Source: Terriglobales bacterium
GTDB lineage: Bacteria > Acidobacteriota > Terriglobia > Terriglobales > Acidobacteriaceae
Reading direction: 5' to 3'
DNA length: 64,000 nt
Assembly: GCA_035567895.1 (NCBI GenBank)
Contig: DATMPC010000099.1
Location: 53,749 to 117,748 of the forward strand
A model generated the notes under the pieces. It saw only the letters and a list, made by a program, of their open reading frames with translations. It was not told the origin of the DNA and did not search any database. The position numbers were made by a program, and so were the translations under genes. Every line of letters begins with the position of its first letter. Positions within the stretch are counted from its first letter, which is position 1. Below, piece by piece: positions 41,824 through 49,539 of the stretch.

Positions 41824-44049
41824 TCAGAAGTGCACGCGCACTCCGACGCGGTACGCGATGCGCAAGGCTGGAAATCCAAGAGCCTCCATGTAAGTCCGGT
41901 CGAGCAGATTTTCAATCGACGCTACGAACGAAAGCTGTCTTGAGACTCGATACGATCCAGCCAGATTCCAGTTTGTGTAGGGAGAACTATTCGTCAGCGG
42001 CGGAAACAGCGCCTCGAAGTCGCTATCGGCCCGGCGGCCCACATACACCAAACTTGAACTCAACGTTGCTTTTTGCCAATCCCATACAGCAGATAACGTA
42101 GCTGAATGCTTGGGACGCCGCAGCAGAGGTTTACCCACGCCAAGGATCGGATCGGTGGGCGTGGCGCTCTTCTCCACGCGGGTGCTCAGGTAGGTGTATT
42201 CCGCCGTGAGGTGGACGTGACTTACCGGCACCGCTTGAGCGATGAACTCGACCCCTCGGGCATGAGTGGCATTAATATTCAAGAATGTTCCCGTAAAGGG
42301 AACAAAAGTCAGTGTCTTAAAGGCGATCAGATCGCGAAAGTTATTGTCGAACCAGTTCACCTCGATCTTGGCACGATCGCGCAGGAGTCGTTGCTCAACG
42401 CCAACCTCAAAGGCTCGCGACCTTTCGGGCCGTAAGTTCGGATTGCCCAGGAATGCCGGATCCTGGCTGAAAGATTGTGTGAAGCTCGGCTCCTTGATGC
42501 CCAATCCACAATTAAATTTAACCTTGGTTGCGCCTAACGCACTGCCGCCTTGTCGCAATAAGAGTGCCGCGGAGCTGCGCGGGACCACAGTGCGTCCGAA
42601 GCTTCCGTTATCCTCGACGCGAAAGCCGTTCGAAAGAAAGAGACGTCCGAGTACCGTTTGGTACTGGAAAGTGCCACCAAAGTTATCGCGCTGAGCCCGA
42701 TTTGGGATTCCCCCTCCGAGTCGGTCGAAGAGGAAGCCCGATTCGTGATCCCAATCGAAGGCAAGCGTAAAGATGTGCTGTCCCCATTTGCGATCGCCTT
42801 GCCCGAGACGCAGATCACTCTGGTAGCCCAGGTGATGCCGTCGCGTGTCATTGAGGAAGTCGGTCGGAAAATCAAAGAATTCGAACGGAGCGCTGCTGTC
42901 GCCAAAGGTGGGAGTAAACGGTGGATCAAGGAAGATATCGCGCGAAACCTCACGTGACCGCTCAAAGGTGTAAGTCAGGCGTTGCTCCCACGCACGCGAC
43001 GTTTGATCCGTGAAACTGACGCCGGTGTAGCCGTCGGCACGACGGAAGAATGCGTCGGTGTCGGGCCGGCCAAACGCAGTCTGTCCAGGAGTGCCGTCGC
43101 GCGAAGAATTTCCGCGGGCGATCCATCGCAGCCTGGATCGCTTTCCCAAAGCGAAGCCAACGTTCAGGCCTCCGGTGGAATTGCGAAAGTCGTCATTCAC
43201 CCCTTGATTGTCGGTGTTCAGTCGCGAGTAGAAACCCGAGTAGTCGAGATCGCGAATACCGCCTTTGACGTTAATTCCACCCTCGAGAGTGTTGTACTTG
43301 CCGGCTTCGAAGTTCAGATCCACTTGCGGACGATGTTCCTCGGTTGCTCCATGGTCGCTGAAGACTTGCACAACACCGGTCATGGCGTCGGAGCCAAACA
43401 GCGCGGACTGCGGCCCGCGGACTATCTCCACGCGATCGATACCATCTGCCGCAAAACTGCCGAGATCAAATGCGCCGCCTGGTTCGTTCAGCGGAATTCC
43501 GTCCAGCAAGACCTTGGTGTAGTTGGACTCGCCTCCACGAATGAAAAGCGACGTCGTTGCCCCAAGTGCTCCGCTGCGGATCACCGTTGCTCCGGGCACC
43601 CAATGCAGGGCGTCGCTCAGCATCAATGGCTGCCGCTCAACGATGTCCTGGTGGCTGATCGTCGTACTCGTGCTGCCAAGCTGGATCTCTGGCGTCTCAG
43701 TGCGGTTTGCGGTAACGACGATCTGTTCCTGAATTGGCGCAAGTCCAAGCTGGATTTCTTGTGTATTGAGAGGCGTGTGCAGTTGCCGTGTCTGGAAGCC
43801 TGTGAGCTGGACCTCAACCACGCAAGTGCCCTGACAGGTTTGCTGAAAAGCGAACCGTCCTTGCTGGTCAGTTAGAACGCGAGCCGTCTCCAATCGATCG
43901 GGTGAAAGTAATCTCACCGTGGCCCGCGGAATTGCAGCGTGATCGGGATCGACTACCTGTCCCGAAATTTGGTTCGAAACTTGAGCCGCAAGCGAGACGA
44001 CCAAGACACAAGTACAAATCGACCACTGGGCGAGAGAAAACCTTGGCAT
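41824..44049 (-). CDS. TonB-dependent receptor, probably cobalamin (BtuB-like)
   Basis: A 741-residue outer-membrane receptor. ATG 44049 is set by AGGAGG with a four-base spacer; it starts a signal peptide (MPRFSLAQWSICTCVLVVSLAAQ). Residues about 30-105 are a carboxypeptidase-regulatory-like domain (ISGQVVDPDHAAIPRATVRL). The plug follows with VVTANRTETPEIQLG, the TonB-box-like segment, and IEIVRGPQSALFGSDAMTGVV. The beta-barrel runs to the C-terminal Phe of GVRVHF, a typical outer-membrane end. The upstream cobalamin riboswitch assigns the substrate class. Confidence 0.9.
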   Translation of the reverse strand: MPRFSLAQWSICTCVLVVSLAAQVSNQISGQVVDPDHAAIPRATVRLLSPDRLETARVLTDQQGRFAFQQTCQGTCVVEVQLTGFQTRQLHTPLNTQEIQLGLAPIQEQIVVTANRTETPEIQLGSTSTTISHQDIVERQPLMLSDALHWVPGATVIRSGALGATTSLFIRGGESNYTKVLLDGIPLNEPGGAFDLGSFAADGIDRVEIVRGPQSALFGSDAMTGVVQVFSDHGATEEHRPQVDLNFEAGKYNTLEGGINVKGGIRDLDYSGFYSRLNTDNQGVNDDFRNSTGGLNVGFALGKRSRLRWIARGNSSRDGTPGQTAFGRPDTDAFFRRADGYTGVSFTDQTSRAWEQRLTYTFERSREVSRDIFLDPPFTPTFGDSSAPFEFFDFPTDFLNDTRRHHLGYQSDLRLGQGDRKWGQHIFTLAFDWDHESGFLFDRLGGGIPNRAQRDNFGGTFQYQTVLGRLFLSNGFRVEDNGSFGRTVVPRSSAALLLRQGGSALGATKVKFNCGLGIKEPSFTQSFSQDPAFLGNPNLRPERSRAFEVGVEQRLLRDRAKIEVNWFDNNFRDLIAFKTLTFVPFTGTFLNINATHARGVEFIAQAVPVSHVHLTAEYTYLSTRVEKSATPTDPILGVGKPLLRRPKHSATLSAVWDWQKATLSSSLVYVGRRADSDFEALFPPLTNSSPYTNWNLAGSYRVSRQLSFVASIENLLDRTYMEALGFPALRIAYRVGVRVHF

Positions 44050-44175
44050 TGCTCCTCCTGTCCCGCGACGGGGAGAGATGAAATGATGGAAGAGGAGCTT
44101 TCGATGGGGAGAACTTGAAGACGAATTCACCGGGGCATCAGGAAAGACGCGCCCGGGAGCCGGTTTTCATTGTTC

Positions 44176-44191
44176 ACCTTCCCGCGAAGGT
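44176..44191 (-). promoter_or_regulatory. Hairpin in the leader between riboswitch and receptor gene
   Basis: ACCTTC (44176-44181) pairs with GAAGGT (44186-44191) around a four-base loop. No T-run follows on the minus strand. It may belong to the expression platform, for example by controlling translation start. Confidence 0.3.
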
Positions 44192-44194
44192 TCA

Positions 44195-44362
44195 CTCGTC
44201 CGGCTTCTGGCAGGTCTCCTGACTCTCGCTTCACCGGACTAGCCGCCTTCCCAACCCTCACAGCGGATCAGTGGCATGTTGGCTAGCCCTCAGCGATCAC
44301 AGTGGCGGGGCCGCGCCGGACTCTCACCGGCTTCCCTATTGAGCTTTGAACAAAAGCACCAG
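44195..44362 (-). ncRNA. Cobalamin (B12) riboswitch
   Basis: Read on the minus strand the leader contains the family's conserved blocks in order: AGGGAAGCCGGTGAGAGTCC, a GCGGCCCCGCCACTGTGA block with the B12-box core GCCACTG (plus-strand 44300-44306), a variable arm, and GCGAGAGTCAGGAGACCTGCC near 44211-44231. This is a class I cobalamin aptamer. It lies in front of the receptor, the DUF6580-like gene and the BtuF-like gene, and would lower their expression when adenosylcobalamin is plentiful. Ends are approximate. Confidence 0.95.
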
Positions 44363-44612
44363 AAGCAAACTGCTCATCCTGATTACGCTTGGGGCGGGCT
44401 GTATGTCAAGTGTGGGATCAAATCCGCAGACTGCTAACGTCGCCTGGTTCCAGGTCCCACAATCACGTCGACCACGCCAATAATGTCAAAGCCTTCGGCA
44501 AAACTCACTCACGGCAATCGCCAATCAATGCTGGTCCCGTGAAACAACTAAGTGCTAGTCTCTCGCTACCGCAGTTGCGGTACGTTCATGGCCGCCGCAA
44601 CCGGGATTCCGC
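44363..44612. other. Divergent intergenic region before the GH16 gene
   Basis: This spacer must hold the promoter of the riboswitch operon (minus) and of the GH16 gene (plus). I see no convincing consensus promoter or conserved structure in it. Confidence 0.4.
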
Positions 44613-45440
44613 ATGCCATTCCGTTTCCTCAAGCAAACACTCCTTGTTGCTTTCCTATGTCTCACGGTATCGATCACCGCTGAGGAGAAGCCCAGATCGA
44701 ATTGGGTCCTTTCCTGGAGCGACGAATTCAACGGGCAGGATGGTGCTCCCGTGGATTCCCAAAAGTGGAACCACGCCACTGGAGGTCATGGGTGGGGCAA
44801 CAAAGAGCTGGAGTATTACACGAGCAGCACTCGCAATGCCCATTTGGAACACGGATTACTCGTGATCCAGGCCATCAAGGAGCCCTACACGGGACCTGAC
44901 GGCGTACAGCGCGATTACACATCTGCGCGCATCAACACGCAAGACAAGTTCTCGCAGGCATATGGACGATTCGAAGCGCGCATCAAGATGCCGACCGGAA
45001 AGGGAATCTGGCCGGCCTTCTGGATGCTGGGCGACGACATCCATAGCGTTAAATGGCCCACGTGTGGGGAGATCGACATCGTCGAAAACCTGGGTAGTGA
45101 ACCTTCAATTGCACATGGGACTATTCACGGTCCCGGATACTCTGGGGGACACGGCATCGGCGCCCCATTTACGCTGCCAAACGACCAACGCTTCAGTGAC
45201 GGCTTTCACCTCTTTGCCGTGGAATGGGAGCCGCAGGAAATTCGCTTTTACGTTGACGAGAACCTCTACGCGACGCGTCGGCCCTCTGATCTCCCGCCAG
45301 GAACGAAGTGGGTGTATGACCATCCGTTCTTCATCTTGCTGAACCTTGCAGTCGGCGGGGCCTGGCCCGGCAATCCGGATGCGACCACCCAATTTCCGCA
45401 GAAGATGCTGATCGACTACGTGCGCGTTTATCGCCGATGA
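44613..45440 (+). CDS. Secreted glycoside hydrolase family 16 (beta-1,3(4)-glucanase type)
   Basis: A 275-residue protein with a signal peptide (MPFRFLKQTLLVAFLCLTVS, cut near residue 23). The GH16 catalytic motif GEIDIVENLG (about residues 151-160) carries the nucleophile and acid/base Glu, separated by Asp. WSDEFNG, GWGNKELEYYT and the closing LLNLAVGGAWPG are typical of laminarinase-like members. It should cleave beta-1,3- or mixed-linkage glucans outside the cell. It stands alone between two intergenic regions. Confidence 0.93.
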   Translation: MPFRFLKQTLLVAFLCLTVSITAEEKPRSNWVLSWSDEFNGQDGAPVDSQKWNHATGGHGWGNKELEYYTSSTRNAHLEHGLLVIQAIKEPYTGPDGVQRDYTSARINTQDKFSQAYGRFEARIKMPTGKGIWPAFWMLGDDIHSVKWPTCGEIDIVENLGSEPSIAHGTIHGPGYSGGHGIGAPFTLPNDQRFSDGFHLFAVEWEPQEIRFYVDENLYATRRPSDLPPGTKWVYDHPFFILLNLAVGGAWPGNPDATTQFPQKMLIDYVRVYRR

Positions 45441-45457
45441 TGAGCAGTTTTTTGCTG

Positions 45458-45503
45458 GTGTCCCAGTGTCCCAGCGGGTATAGGCTTTGGGACAGTGGGA
45501 CAC
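45458..45503. repeat. Imperfect 16-bp inverted repeat
   Basis: GTGTCCCAGTGTCCCA (45458-45473) pairs with 45488-45503 with one mismatch and a 14-base loop. It lies just after the GH16 stop, but has no T-run. A second small hairpin of the same GGGAC/GTCCC type is at 45549-45568, and another GTCCC lies near 45590. Confidence 0.5.
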
Positions 45504-45709
45504 TCGACAAGAATGGTCGTAAGTATCTAGAAATGAGTTAGTTACATCGTCCCCACCTTGGTGGGACAAACATCCTGATTTATGCTCGCTGTCCCAGATG
45601 AATTTCAGCGATTCTTAAGGCTTGTAGCGGGGCTTCATGCAAGGCATCGGACTCAGCTAGAACGTGCACGCTTAGAAGGACTCGAAACTCTGGGTGGTAG
45701 GATGCGGGC

Positions 45710-46258
45710 ATGCCTGCCTATGCGTATGGCATTCTGGCCGCGGGGTGGATTGCCTGGTGCACGCCGTTTTTCCTCATCAAGCGAACCACGCAAGCTCCAG
45801 AAAAAGTGAACCGCAATGCTCGTTGGGGAATCGTGTTCCAAATGGTCGGTTATTCGCTGCTGTGGCAGGGCCACTTCTGGACAAGATCGCTCGAACCTTG
45901 GCGTCTCGCACTTGCCGTACCGTTCTTCGTGCTCGCAGGTTTGCTCTCCTGGAGCGGAGCCCGATCACTCGGACAACAATGGCGTATTGATGCCGGTCTC
46001 AATGCAGATCATGAGCTGGTTCGATCCGGCGTGTACCGCATTGTTCGTCATCCGATATACACGTCGATGTTGTGCCTGTTGCTCGCGACCGGCTTCCTGA
46101 TCACGCCCCTGCCCCTGTTCACCGTAGCGGCGATACTATTCATGATTGGCACCGAGATCCGCGTTCGCGTCGAGGACAATTTGCTGTCGTCCCGTTTCGG
46201 TGAAGAGTTTCAGTTTTACCGGCGAAGCGTCTCAGCGTACCTGCCATTTTCCCGTTAA
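45710..46258 (+). CDS. Isoprenylcysteine carboxyl methyltransferase-family membrane protein
   Basis: A 182-residue protein with four to five membrane helices. The C-terminal half has the family's pattern: SLGQQWRIDAGL, then ELVRSGVYRIVRHPIYTSML, where RHPIY sits at the SAM-binding pocket, and RVEDNLLSSRFGEEFQFYRRSV closing the domain. This is the ICMT/PEMT-like fold. Bacterial members methylate lipids or small molecules; most substrates are unknown. Confidence 0.82.
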   Translation: MPAYAYGILAAGWIAWCTPFFLIKRTTQAPEKVNRNARWGIVFQMVGYSLLWQGHFWTRSLEPWRLALAVPFFVLAGLLSWSGARSLGQQWRIDAGLNADHELVRSGVYRIVRHPIYTSMLCLLLATGFLITPLPLFTVAAILFMIGTEIRVRVEDNLLSSRFGEEFQFYRRSVSAYLPFSR

Positions 46259-46260
46259 GA

Positions 46261-46288
46261 AGAGAGGTCCGCCACGGCGGACGTCTCT
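46261..46288. repeat. Second copy of the GTCCGC palindrome
   Basis: AGAGAGGTCCGCC (46261-46273) and GGCGGACGTCTCT (46276-46288) form 13-base arms with one mismatch and a two-base loop. It closely matches the palindrome at 37651-37677. It directly follows the stop at 46258 but has no T-run. Confidence 0.6.
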
Positions 46289-46315
46289 ACATCTCTTCAG
46301 GAGATCGAATTAGAC

Positions 46316-47287
46316 ATGAAGTTCCGCAAGCTGGGTCGCACCGGATTCAACGTGAGTGAAATTGGACACGGGCTATGGGGAATGGGTGGCTGGACCGGAT
46401 CGGAAGATGAGCAGTCCCTTCAGTCGCTTCAGCTATCCGTCGAGCTCGGCTGCAACTTCTTCGATACAGCCTGGGCCTATGGCTCAGGTCACAGCGACGA
46501 ATTGATCGGGCAAATTCTGAAGCAGAATCCCGACAAGAGACTTTACGTTGCCTCGAAGGTCCCACCTAAGAATCTTAAGTGGCCAGCCTCGCCTGACTAC
46601 AAGTACTCCGAGGTATTCCCACGCAACCATGTGATGAGGCACGCAGAAAAGATCCGCAAGGCTCTCGGAGTCGATCGCATCGATCTGCTTCAGTTCCACG
46701 TCTGGGACGATAGCTGGACTGAAGAACCTGAGTTCCGCTCTACGGTCGAAGAACTCAAGAGCAAGAACTTCATCGAAGCCTTTGGACTCAGTCTGAACCG
46801 GTGGCAACCGGAGAACGGCCTTAAGGCCATTCACACAGGCTTGGTAGATTCTGTGCAAGTGATCTACAACATCTTCGATCAGGCGCCGGAAGACGAATTG
46901 TTTCCCGCCTGCCGCGAGCTGAACGTCGGCGTAATCGCCCGGGTTCCGCTTGATGAAGGCAGCCTCGGAGGCAAGCTTACGGCGGAAACAAGGTTCCCTT
47001 CCGGAGATTGGCGCGCGAATTATTTCGGCCCGGACAATCTGGGACCAACTATCGATCGCGTCGAGAAGCTCAAGCAGATCCTGCCATCTGGAATGAGCCT
47101 TCCCGAAATGGCATTTCGCTTCATTCTTTCGAATCCAGACGTGAGTACAACGATCCCGGGAATGCGCAAGCCGGACCACGTTCAGCAAAACCTTGCATAC
47201 AGCGACAAAGGTCCACTGTCAGCGGATTTGGTGCAAGAACTCCGAAAACATCGCTGGGACCGTCGGCCGAGAACCTGGGCTGCGTAG
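46316..47287 (+). CDS. Aldo/keto reductase
   Basis: A 323-residue (beta/alpha)8 NADPH-dependent reductase. The start MKFRKLGRTGFNVSEIGHGLWGMGG is the usual AKR lead. The catalytic Asp and Tyr are in FFDTAWAYGSGHSDELIG (residues about 50-67), Lys in YVASKVPP, and His in LLQFHVWD. The C-terminal RFILSNPDVSTTIPGMRKPDHV binds the cofactor. It probably reduces a carbonyl or acts as an L-glyceraldehyde-3-phosphate reductase-like enzyme; the substrate is not readable. Confidence 0.92.
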   Translation: MKFRKLGRTGFNVSEIGHGLWGMGGWTGSEDEQSLQSLQLSVELGCNFFDTAWAYGSGHSDELIGQILKQNPDKRLYVASKVPPKNLKWPASPDYKYSEVFPRNHVMRHAEKIRKALGVDRIDLLQFHVWDDSWTEEPEFRSTVEELKSKNFIEAFGLSLNRWQPENGLKAIHTGLVDSVQVIYNIFDQAPEDELFPACRELNVGVIARVPLDEGSLGGKLTAETRFPSGDWRANYFGPDNLGPTIDRVEKLKQILPSGMSLPEMAFRFILSNPDVSTTIPGMRKPDHVQQNLAYSDKGPLSADLVQELRKHRWDRRPRTWAA

Positions 47288-47439
47288 GTTGACCAGCTTT
47301 GTGGACAGCCGCCCTCGTCGAGGTTAAGCCGACAGACATAGTTTTCACTTTCGTGAATTTGGGCAGTTTCCAACCAATGAAATGCCTCCGAGGCAGTATT
47401 GAGCGGTGATTTTGGCTTAAAATCTGTGCGTTGGGGCGT

Positions 47440-48339
47440 ATGGATCAAGGCACATTAAGGGCACTCGGGTGCAGAATCGCGGCACTTCTGGTGGCGTTTT
47501 GCGGCATTTCGAGTGCATATTCGCAGGCCGCAAAGCAGCATGCGAGGCTCTCTTTGGTCTCCGATAAGGCTTCCCTTGCGCCCGGTAACTCGCACTGGAT
47601 TGGCTTAAGATTCGAGTTGGAACCCGGCTGGCACATCTACTGGACAAACCCGGGGGACTCTGGAGAGCCGCCAAAAGTCAGCTGGCACCTTCCCAGTGGA
47701 GTCGAAGCCGGCGATCTGCAGTTTCCAGCTCCCCAGCGAATCGCCGATCACGGGTTAATGGATTACGGATATCAGGGACATGTTGTCCTGCTTTCCAAGG
47801 TCACCGTGCCTGCAAGTGTTACGTCTAAGAAAGCCGAGATCGCTGCCGACGTCAGGTATCTGGTGTGTCGTGAGGTTTGCGTGCCAGCCAAAGAGCACCT
47901 TGCTGTGACACTACCGCTGGATGGAAACAAAAAAGAGTCATCAGAGGCCGGATTGGTTCGAACAGCCACCGCAAATCTGCCGCAGTCTTTGCCGAAAGAT
48001 GTGCATGCCTCGGCGGTATCGGATCAGGATTCATTCGTTTTGACAGTGGCTAGTAAGAACAAGAATTTCGGCCCAGTGACGGACTTCATTCCAGCGGAGG
48101 CGCAGACGATCGAGAACGCCAGTCTACCCGCGGTGCAGCATGTTGTCGGCACATCACGCTTGCGGTTAAAGAAATCGGAACAACTCACTCAGCCGATTTC
48201 GACCTTACGCGGTCTACTAATCACGAAGGACAAGGCATATGAGGTAAACATTCCGGTCACGGCATCGAAGAATTCGGGCGCAAAAGGCAGTTCTAAGAAA
48301 GCAATTTCGCAGAAAGTCCAGGCTCCAACGAGCAATTAA
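47440..48339 (+). CDS. Secreted DsbD N-terminal-domain-like protein
   Basis: A 299-residue protein. ATG 47440 starts a signal peptide (LRALGCRIAALLVAFCGISSAYS). The body matches the DsbD alpha domain: HWIGLRFELEPGWHIYWTNPGDSGEPP near the start and the paired cysteines of DVRYLVCREVCVPAKE (about residues 147-151, C-x3-C). DsbD normally has a membrane transporter and a thioredoxin domain after this part, and neither follows here. The next gene, ten bases on, encodes a secreted redoxin, so the two may form a split thiol-redox pair. Confidence 0.78.
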   Translation: MDQGTLRALGCRIAALLVAFCGISSAYSQAAKQHARLSLVSDKASLAPGNSHWIGLRFELEPGWHIYWTNPGDSGEPPKVSWHLPSGVEAGDLQFPAPQRIADHGLMDYGYQGHVVLLSKVTVPASVTSKKAEIAADVRYLVCREVCVPAKEHLAVTLPLDGNKKESSEAGLVRTATANLPQSLPKDVHASAVSDQDSFVLTVASKNKNFGPVTDFIPAEAQTIENASLPAVQHVVGTSRLRLKKSEQLTQPISTLRGLLITKDKAYEVNIPVTASKNSGAKGSSKKAISQKVQAPTSN

Positions 48340-48349
48340 AGGAGTGAAT

Positions 48350-48955
48350 ATGAAGCAGATTCGCACTTCAGTAATCTCCATTTTGGCTTTGTTCACCATC
48401 GCTGCGTTCGCAGTCAAGGTTGGTGACCAGGCGCCAGACTTTACAGGCACAGACAGCCACGGACAAACACACAAACTTTCTGACTACAAGGGCAAGTTCG
48501 TTGTCCTGGAATGGCACAACAACGGATGCCCGTTCACGAAGAAGCATTATGAGAGTGGCAACATGCAACGACTGCAGAAGGAGTGGACCGACAAGGGCGT
48601 AGTCTGGTTCACGGTCATTTCGTCTGCTCCCGGCGCTCAGGGATATGTGACCGCCGACCAGGAGAACGGATACATGCAAAAGGTGCATGCCGTTCCAACC
48701 GCCGCCCTGCTCGATCCCAAGGGCGAAATCGGCCATCTTTACGATGCGAAGACCACGCCGCACATGTTCATCATCAATCCGCAGGGCCAATTGATCTACA
48801 ACGGCGCGATCGACGACAAGGCAACGAGCGACGCCTCGGACATCAATGGCTCGAAGAACTATGTCTCTGAGGCCTTGCAAGAAGCCAAAGCGGGACAGCC
48901 AGTGGCGGTGGCGACTACGCGTCCGTACGGCTGTTCAGTAAAATACGCGAATTAG
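48350..48955 (+). CDS. Secreted thioredoxin/peroxiredoxin-like protein
   Basis: A 201-residue protein. AGGAG precedes ATG 48350; GTG 48344 is less likely. It has a short N-terminal hydrophobic segment (SVISILALFTIAAFA), then VGDQAPDFTGTDSHGQTHKLSDYKG as in AhpC/TSA proteins. The active-site region is HNNGCPFTKKHY, with one Cys and Thr in place of the second Cys. Later segments AVPTAALLDPKGEIGHLY and TPHMFIINPQGQLIYNGAID complete the fold. A C-terminal YGCSVKY adds a second Cys outside the site. It may act as a one-Cys peroxidase or a partner of the preceding DsbD-N-like protein. Confidence 0.82.
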   Translation: MKQIRTSVISILALFTIAAFAVKVGDQAPDFTGTDSHGQTHKLSDYKGKFVVLEWHNNGCPFTKKHYESGNMQRLQKEWTDKGVVWFTVISSAPGAQGYVTADQENGYMQKVHAVPTAALLDPKGEIGHLYDAKTTPHMFIINPQGQLIYNGAIDDKATSDASDINGSKNYVSEALQEAKAGQPVAVATTRPYGCSVKYAN

Positions 48956-48980
48956 TCGAGAATTCCATTCAGGGAATGTG

Positions 48981-49007
48981 GCGGGATGCAGCCTTGGCGC
49001 ATCCCGC
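48981..49007 (+). terminator. Possible terminator after the redoxin gene
   Basis: GCGGGATGC (48981-48989) pairs perfectly with GCATCCCGC (48999-49007) around nine bases. The following TATCTATTTGTGTTTT is only moderately T-rich, so termination is likely but not certain. Confidence 0.45.
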
Positions 49008-49190
49008 TATCTATTTGTGTTTTCAAGCGTTTCGGCATTGGTTACCGCTGCTCGAAATGCGCGATTACCCACGTACATTGACCTATCGTCACTATCGCCC
49101 TACTCTTAGCGGCATAGACAGCAAGAGCCGCGTCCGGAAGATGGCAAATTGATGCGGAAACATCAAAATTCGGCCGGACCAGAGTTAGCT

Positions 49191-49523
49191 ATGAACAAGG
49201 GACTACAAATCATCGCGCTATTCTTCGCGCTGGGTTGCACAGCGGCCGCGGAAACGGCGGAGCGGCAACCACTGAAGCAGAGTTTGCCGGAGTATCCCGC
49301 AATTCTGAAAAAACTAAAAATCGGTGGAACCGTTAAATTGAACGCTCTTGTGGCGCCTGACGGCACGGTCAAGAAGACGACGATCGACGGGGGCAATCCT
49401 GTGTTGGCGGAGGTTGCGTGCAACGCGGTCAAGAAGTGGAAGTATGCTCCTGCATCGCAAGAGACTAATGTGCCGGTCGAGATAACCTTCGACTCTCAGT
49501 CAGCCGGCGTGTCGGTGAAGTAG
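49191..49523 (+). CDS. Secreted TonB C-terminal-domain protein
   Basis: A 110-residue protein. ATG 49191 gives a signal peptide (MNKGLQIIALFFALGCTAAA). The remaining 85 residues are a TonB C-terminal fold: PEYPAILKKLKIGGTVKLNALV, APDGTVKKTTIDGGNPVLAEVA, NAVKKWKYAPA and VPVEITF. There is no Pro-rich linker or inner-membrane anchor as in true TonB, so it is unlikely to energise receptors alone. Such free-standing TonB_C proteins are common in Acidobacteria; their role is unclear. Confidence 0.8.
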   Translation: MNKGLQIIALFFALGCTAAAETAERQPLKQSLPEYPAILKKLKIGGTVKLNALVAPDGTVKKTTIDGGNPVLAEVACNAVKKWKYAPASQETNVPVEITFDSQSAGVSVK

Positions 49524-49539
49524 TACGTTGTTCTGGCTC

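Noticed and set aside
44389..44865. 158-codon ORF before the GH16 gene
   Set aside because: It overlaps the GH16 signal peptide region in another frame and is rich in Ser/Arg/His without any domain.
45441..45709. CRISPR array
   Set aside because: The repeats are palindromes of changing length, with no even spacers and no cas genes.
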